A stretch of 64,000 nucleotides of DNA. It comes from Tengunoibacter tsumagoiensis. GTDB lineage: Bacteria > Chloroflexota > Ktedonobacteria > Ktedonobacterales > Ktedonobacteraceae. The stretch's first letter is position 1; each line of letters begins with the position of its first letter. Shown one piece after another: positions 62,284-64,000 of this stretch. A program made the translations under genes and the position numbers. Location: the NCBI RefSeq assembly GCF_003967535.1, contig NZ_BIFR01000001.1, positions 4,897,001-4,961,000 on the forward strand. The letters are read 5' to 3'. The notes beneath the pieces were generated by a model. It saw only the letters and a program-made list of their open reading frames with translations. It searched no databases and was not told the origin of the DNA.

Positions 62284-64000
62284 TTAAGAGATCGTAAAAT
62301 GCCCCTGTAAGCGGATATCTCTTGAGGAACTGCCAAGACTAATGGTGCAGTTTCCTTGAGCAAGTGCCCAATCATGGCGCGCAACGTTCCAATACGACAG
62401 GGCTCGTTCATCAAGCATAAAACGCACATGCTGCATCTGGCCTGCATCAAGGGTCACTTTCTTAAAGCCCTTCAATTGTTCAGGGGGTTCGGAGACAGAT
62501 CCTGAGGGCAGGCCAACATATAACTGCATGACTTCAGACCCGGCTCGTGTACCTGTATTTGTAATATCTACATTAACGGCGACCTGTCCTGTCGCCGTAG
62601 CCGGTGAACTTAGTGCCAGATTACTATAAGCAAATGTGGTATAAGAGAGTCCGTAGCCAAAGGGGAAGAGTGGTGTGATCTGTTGCTGATCGTAGTAACG
62701 ATATCCAACAAAAATGCCTTCGTTATACTGGGCTACGCCATGCTGGCCAGGATATTGAACAGTGGTCTTCGCTGGAACATCTGTATCATGTACTGGAAAT
62801 GTCATTGGCAACTTACCCGAAGGGTTCACATCTCCAAATAAGATGGATGCAATCGCGTTGCCATCTTCCTGACCTGGATACCAGGCTTCAATGATACCTT
62901 GCACCTGGTGTACCCAGGGCATGCTAACGGGTGCCCCGGTATTTAATACAACAATCGTATGAGGATTTGCCTGTGCAACCGTTTGCACCAGTTTATCCTG
63001 CCCACGAGGTAAGGAGAGGTCAGGGCGGTCACTGCCTTCATCCTCATGATCATTGACAAACACAATCGCAACATCAGCAGCTTTCGCCAGTTGAGCTGCT
63101 TTTTTGCCGCTGGTGTACGTCACTTTAATCTTATTTCCCTGGATTGCAGACTGTATCCCCTGCAAAGGTGTAACCAGGTAAGGAAGATGCACATGCGCAC
63201 TCCCATTCCCTACTGCCGCAAGCGAGCCATCTTCCCCAATCACGGCAATTGATTTAACCTGCTCACGCTTAAGCGGCAAGATCTGGCCCGCATTTTGCAG
63301 CAGCACTGTGCCTTCTTCAGCCGCTGTACGTGCAAGTTGCGTATGCGCGCTGGACATCACATTTTTGTTTGGTGAGCCTTTTGCCGTCTCATCGAACAGG
63401 CCAAAGGTGAACATCATTCGCAAGATGCGCAGCACGTGATCATCTATCGTCACACGGCTAATTCGTCCAGACTGAACTGCTTTCAATAGATCTGCATTAT
63501 AGTATGCTCCATCTGGCATCTCCAGATCCAGTCCGTTCTGCGCTGAAGCCTGTGTGCTGTGTGTTGCCTGCCAATCCGAGACGACAAAACCAGCGAAGCC
63601 CCAATCTTGCTTAAGAATCTGGTTCAGTAGCTCTGAATTCTCACAAGCGTAAACTGTATTCACACGGTTATAAGCACACATGACTGACCCTACCTGCCCC
63701 TGCTTGACCGCCGCCTCAAAGGCTGGTAGATAGATCTCATGGAGTGTACGTTCATCAACGGCCGCACTGATGGTCTCGCGATTATACTCTTGATTGTTGG
63801 CAGCAAAATGCTTGACGGTCGCAATTACTCCCTGGCTCTGGATGCCCTGAATCGAGGAGACAGCCATTTGAGAGGTGAGATAAGGATCTTCACCCAGACT
63901 CTCAAAGCTTCGTCCCCATTGGGGGATGCGCAAAATATTTACTGTAGGCCCCAACTGAATATTAACGCCTTTACCCGCCTCTTCATTCGCTGTCGCCTGA
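62284..64000 (-). CDS. Glycoside hydrolase family 3 beta-glucosidase (N-terminus beyond window)
   Basis: At least 572 residues visible; the frame stays open to the window edge, so the start lies outside. It contains PQWGRSFESLGEDPYLTSQM, VIATVKHFAANNQE (substrate binding), GFVVSDWQATHST (SDW with the nucleophile Asp), then the second domain (LVQTVAQANPHTIVVLNTGAPVSM) and a fibronectin-III-like C-terminus (VNVDITNTGTRAGSEVMQLYV, typical of GH3). It removes glucose or similar residues from the non-reducing ends of oligosaccharides. No signal peptide is visible because the N-terminus is missing. Confidence 0.93.
   Translation of the reverse strand, partial: QATANEEAGKGVNIQLGPTVNILRIPQWGRSFESLGEDPYLTSQMAVSSIQGIQSQGVIATVKHFAANNQEYNRETISAAVDERTLHEIYLPAFEAAVKQGQVGSVMCAYNRVNTVYACENSELLNQILKQDWGFAGFVVSDWQATHSTQASAQNGLDLEMPDGAYYNADLLKAVQSGRISRVTIDDHVLRILRMMFTFGLFDETAKGSPNKNVMSSAHTQLARTAAEEGTVLLQNAGQILPLKREQVKSIAVIGEDGSLAAVGNGSAHVHLPYLVTPLQGIQSAIQGNKIKVTYTSGKKAAQLAKAADVAIVFVNDHEDEGSDRPDLSLPRGQDKLVQTVAQANPHTIVVLNTGAPVSMPWVHQVQGIIEAWYPGQEDGNAIASILFGDVNPSGKLPMTFPVHDTDVPAKTTVQYPGQHGVAQYNEGIFVGYRYYDQQQITPLFPFGYGLSYTTFAYSNLALSSPATATGQVAVNVDITNTGTRAGSEVMQLYVGLPSGSVSEPPEQLKGFKKVTLDAGQMQHVRFMLDERALSYWNVARHDWALAQGNCTISLGSSSRDIRLQGHFTIS

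Noticed and set aside
1..64000. CRISPR array or prophage
   Set aside because: No regularly spaced repeats with unique spacers and no phage structural or integrase genes were seen. The only regular repeats are coding (57.2-57.8 kb) or the two-copy 124-bp unit.

Overview
The window looks like chromosomal DNA of a soil-type Chloroflexota, most likely a Ktedonobacterales relative. This is inferred from content, not from a marker gene: a CHAT/TPR protein encoded with its own sigma factor, tandem XPB/Ssl2-N-like proteins, a soluble kinase paired with a membrane PP2C phosphatase, a J-domain/beta-propeller protein, a two-subunit-type cobalamin mutase system, and GroES-GroEL. Base composition is moderate, and sigma-70-like promoters (TTGACA/TATAAT) and SD-type ribosome sites are easy to see. 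There are no phage genes, CRISPR arrays or intact transposases. The only mobile-element traces are two solitary IS200/IS605-like right-end hairpins.

Layout. 0-5 kb: a minus-strand operon of sigma factor, double zinc-finger protein and CHAT peptidase. 5.5-6.7 kb: a universal stress protein with a winged-helix-like tail, then a hairpin and a 124-bp tandem repeat. 6.7-13.8 kb: a DUF255 thioredoxin-like protein, a DUF4188 protein under a TetR regulator with a repeated operator, and a second TetR regulator co-transcribed with an ABC transporter, closed by a 25-bp-arm terminator. 13.8-18.2 kb: AlkA-type glycosylase, J-domain/propeller protein, family 2 glycosyltransferase and a zinc-ribbon membrane protein. 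18.2-20.5 kb: groEL, groES and a small Cys-rich protein. 20.9-25.2 kb: biotin carrier protein, methylmalonyl-CoA mutase large subunit, glutamate racemase and a PAP2-like protein.

25.2-29.8 kb: a heterodimeric ABC exporter behind a 9-codon leader ORF, then a flavoprotein. 29.8-34.1 kb: a partial complex I operon (nuoA, nuoC, a small membrane protein, nuoD, nuoH) without nuoB. 34.2-38.6 kb: PP2C phosphatase with a degenerate protease-like ectodomain, and a Ser/Thr kinase with TPRs. 38.6-46.5 kb: hisD, two paralogous LppX-like lipoproteins, an MFS transporter, an unrecognised protein, recO, tRNA-Cys and tRNA-Gly. 46.6-53.7 kb: two XPB/Ssl2-N-like proteins (one with a SWIM finger), then rsmE and prmA. 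53.8-59.3 kb: a double GNAT, a second acyl-CoA mutase with different selectivity residues, a secreted repeat protein and a thiolase. 59.4-64 kb: an ECF sigma/anti-sigma pair, a kumamolisin-type prodomain without its protease, and a GH3 beta-glucosidase that runs off the window.

Functional threads. Acyl-CoA metabolism is represented by the biotin carrier, two mutases and the thiolase, consistent with propionate or branched-chain acid turnover. Signalling is heavy: two sigma/zinc-finger pairs, kinase with phosphatase, two TetR circuits and a stress protein. The most novel-looking items are the sigma/ZAS/CHAT operon, the pseudo-protease PP2C sensor, the leader-controlled exporter, and the covarying solitary IS605-like hairpins.
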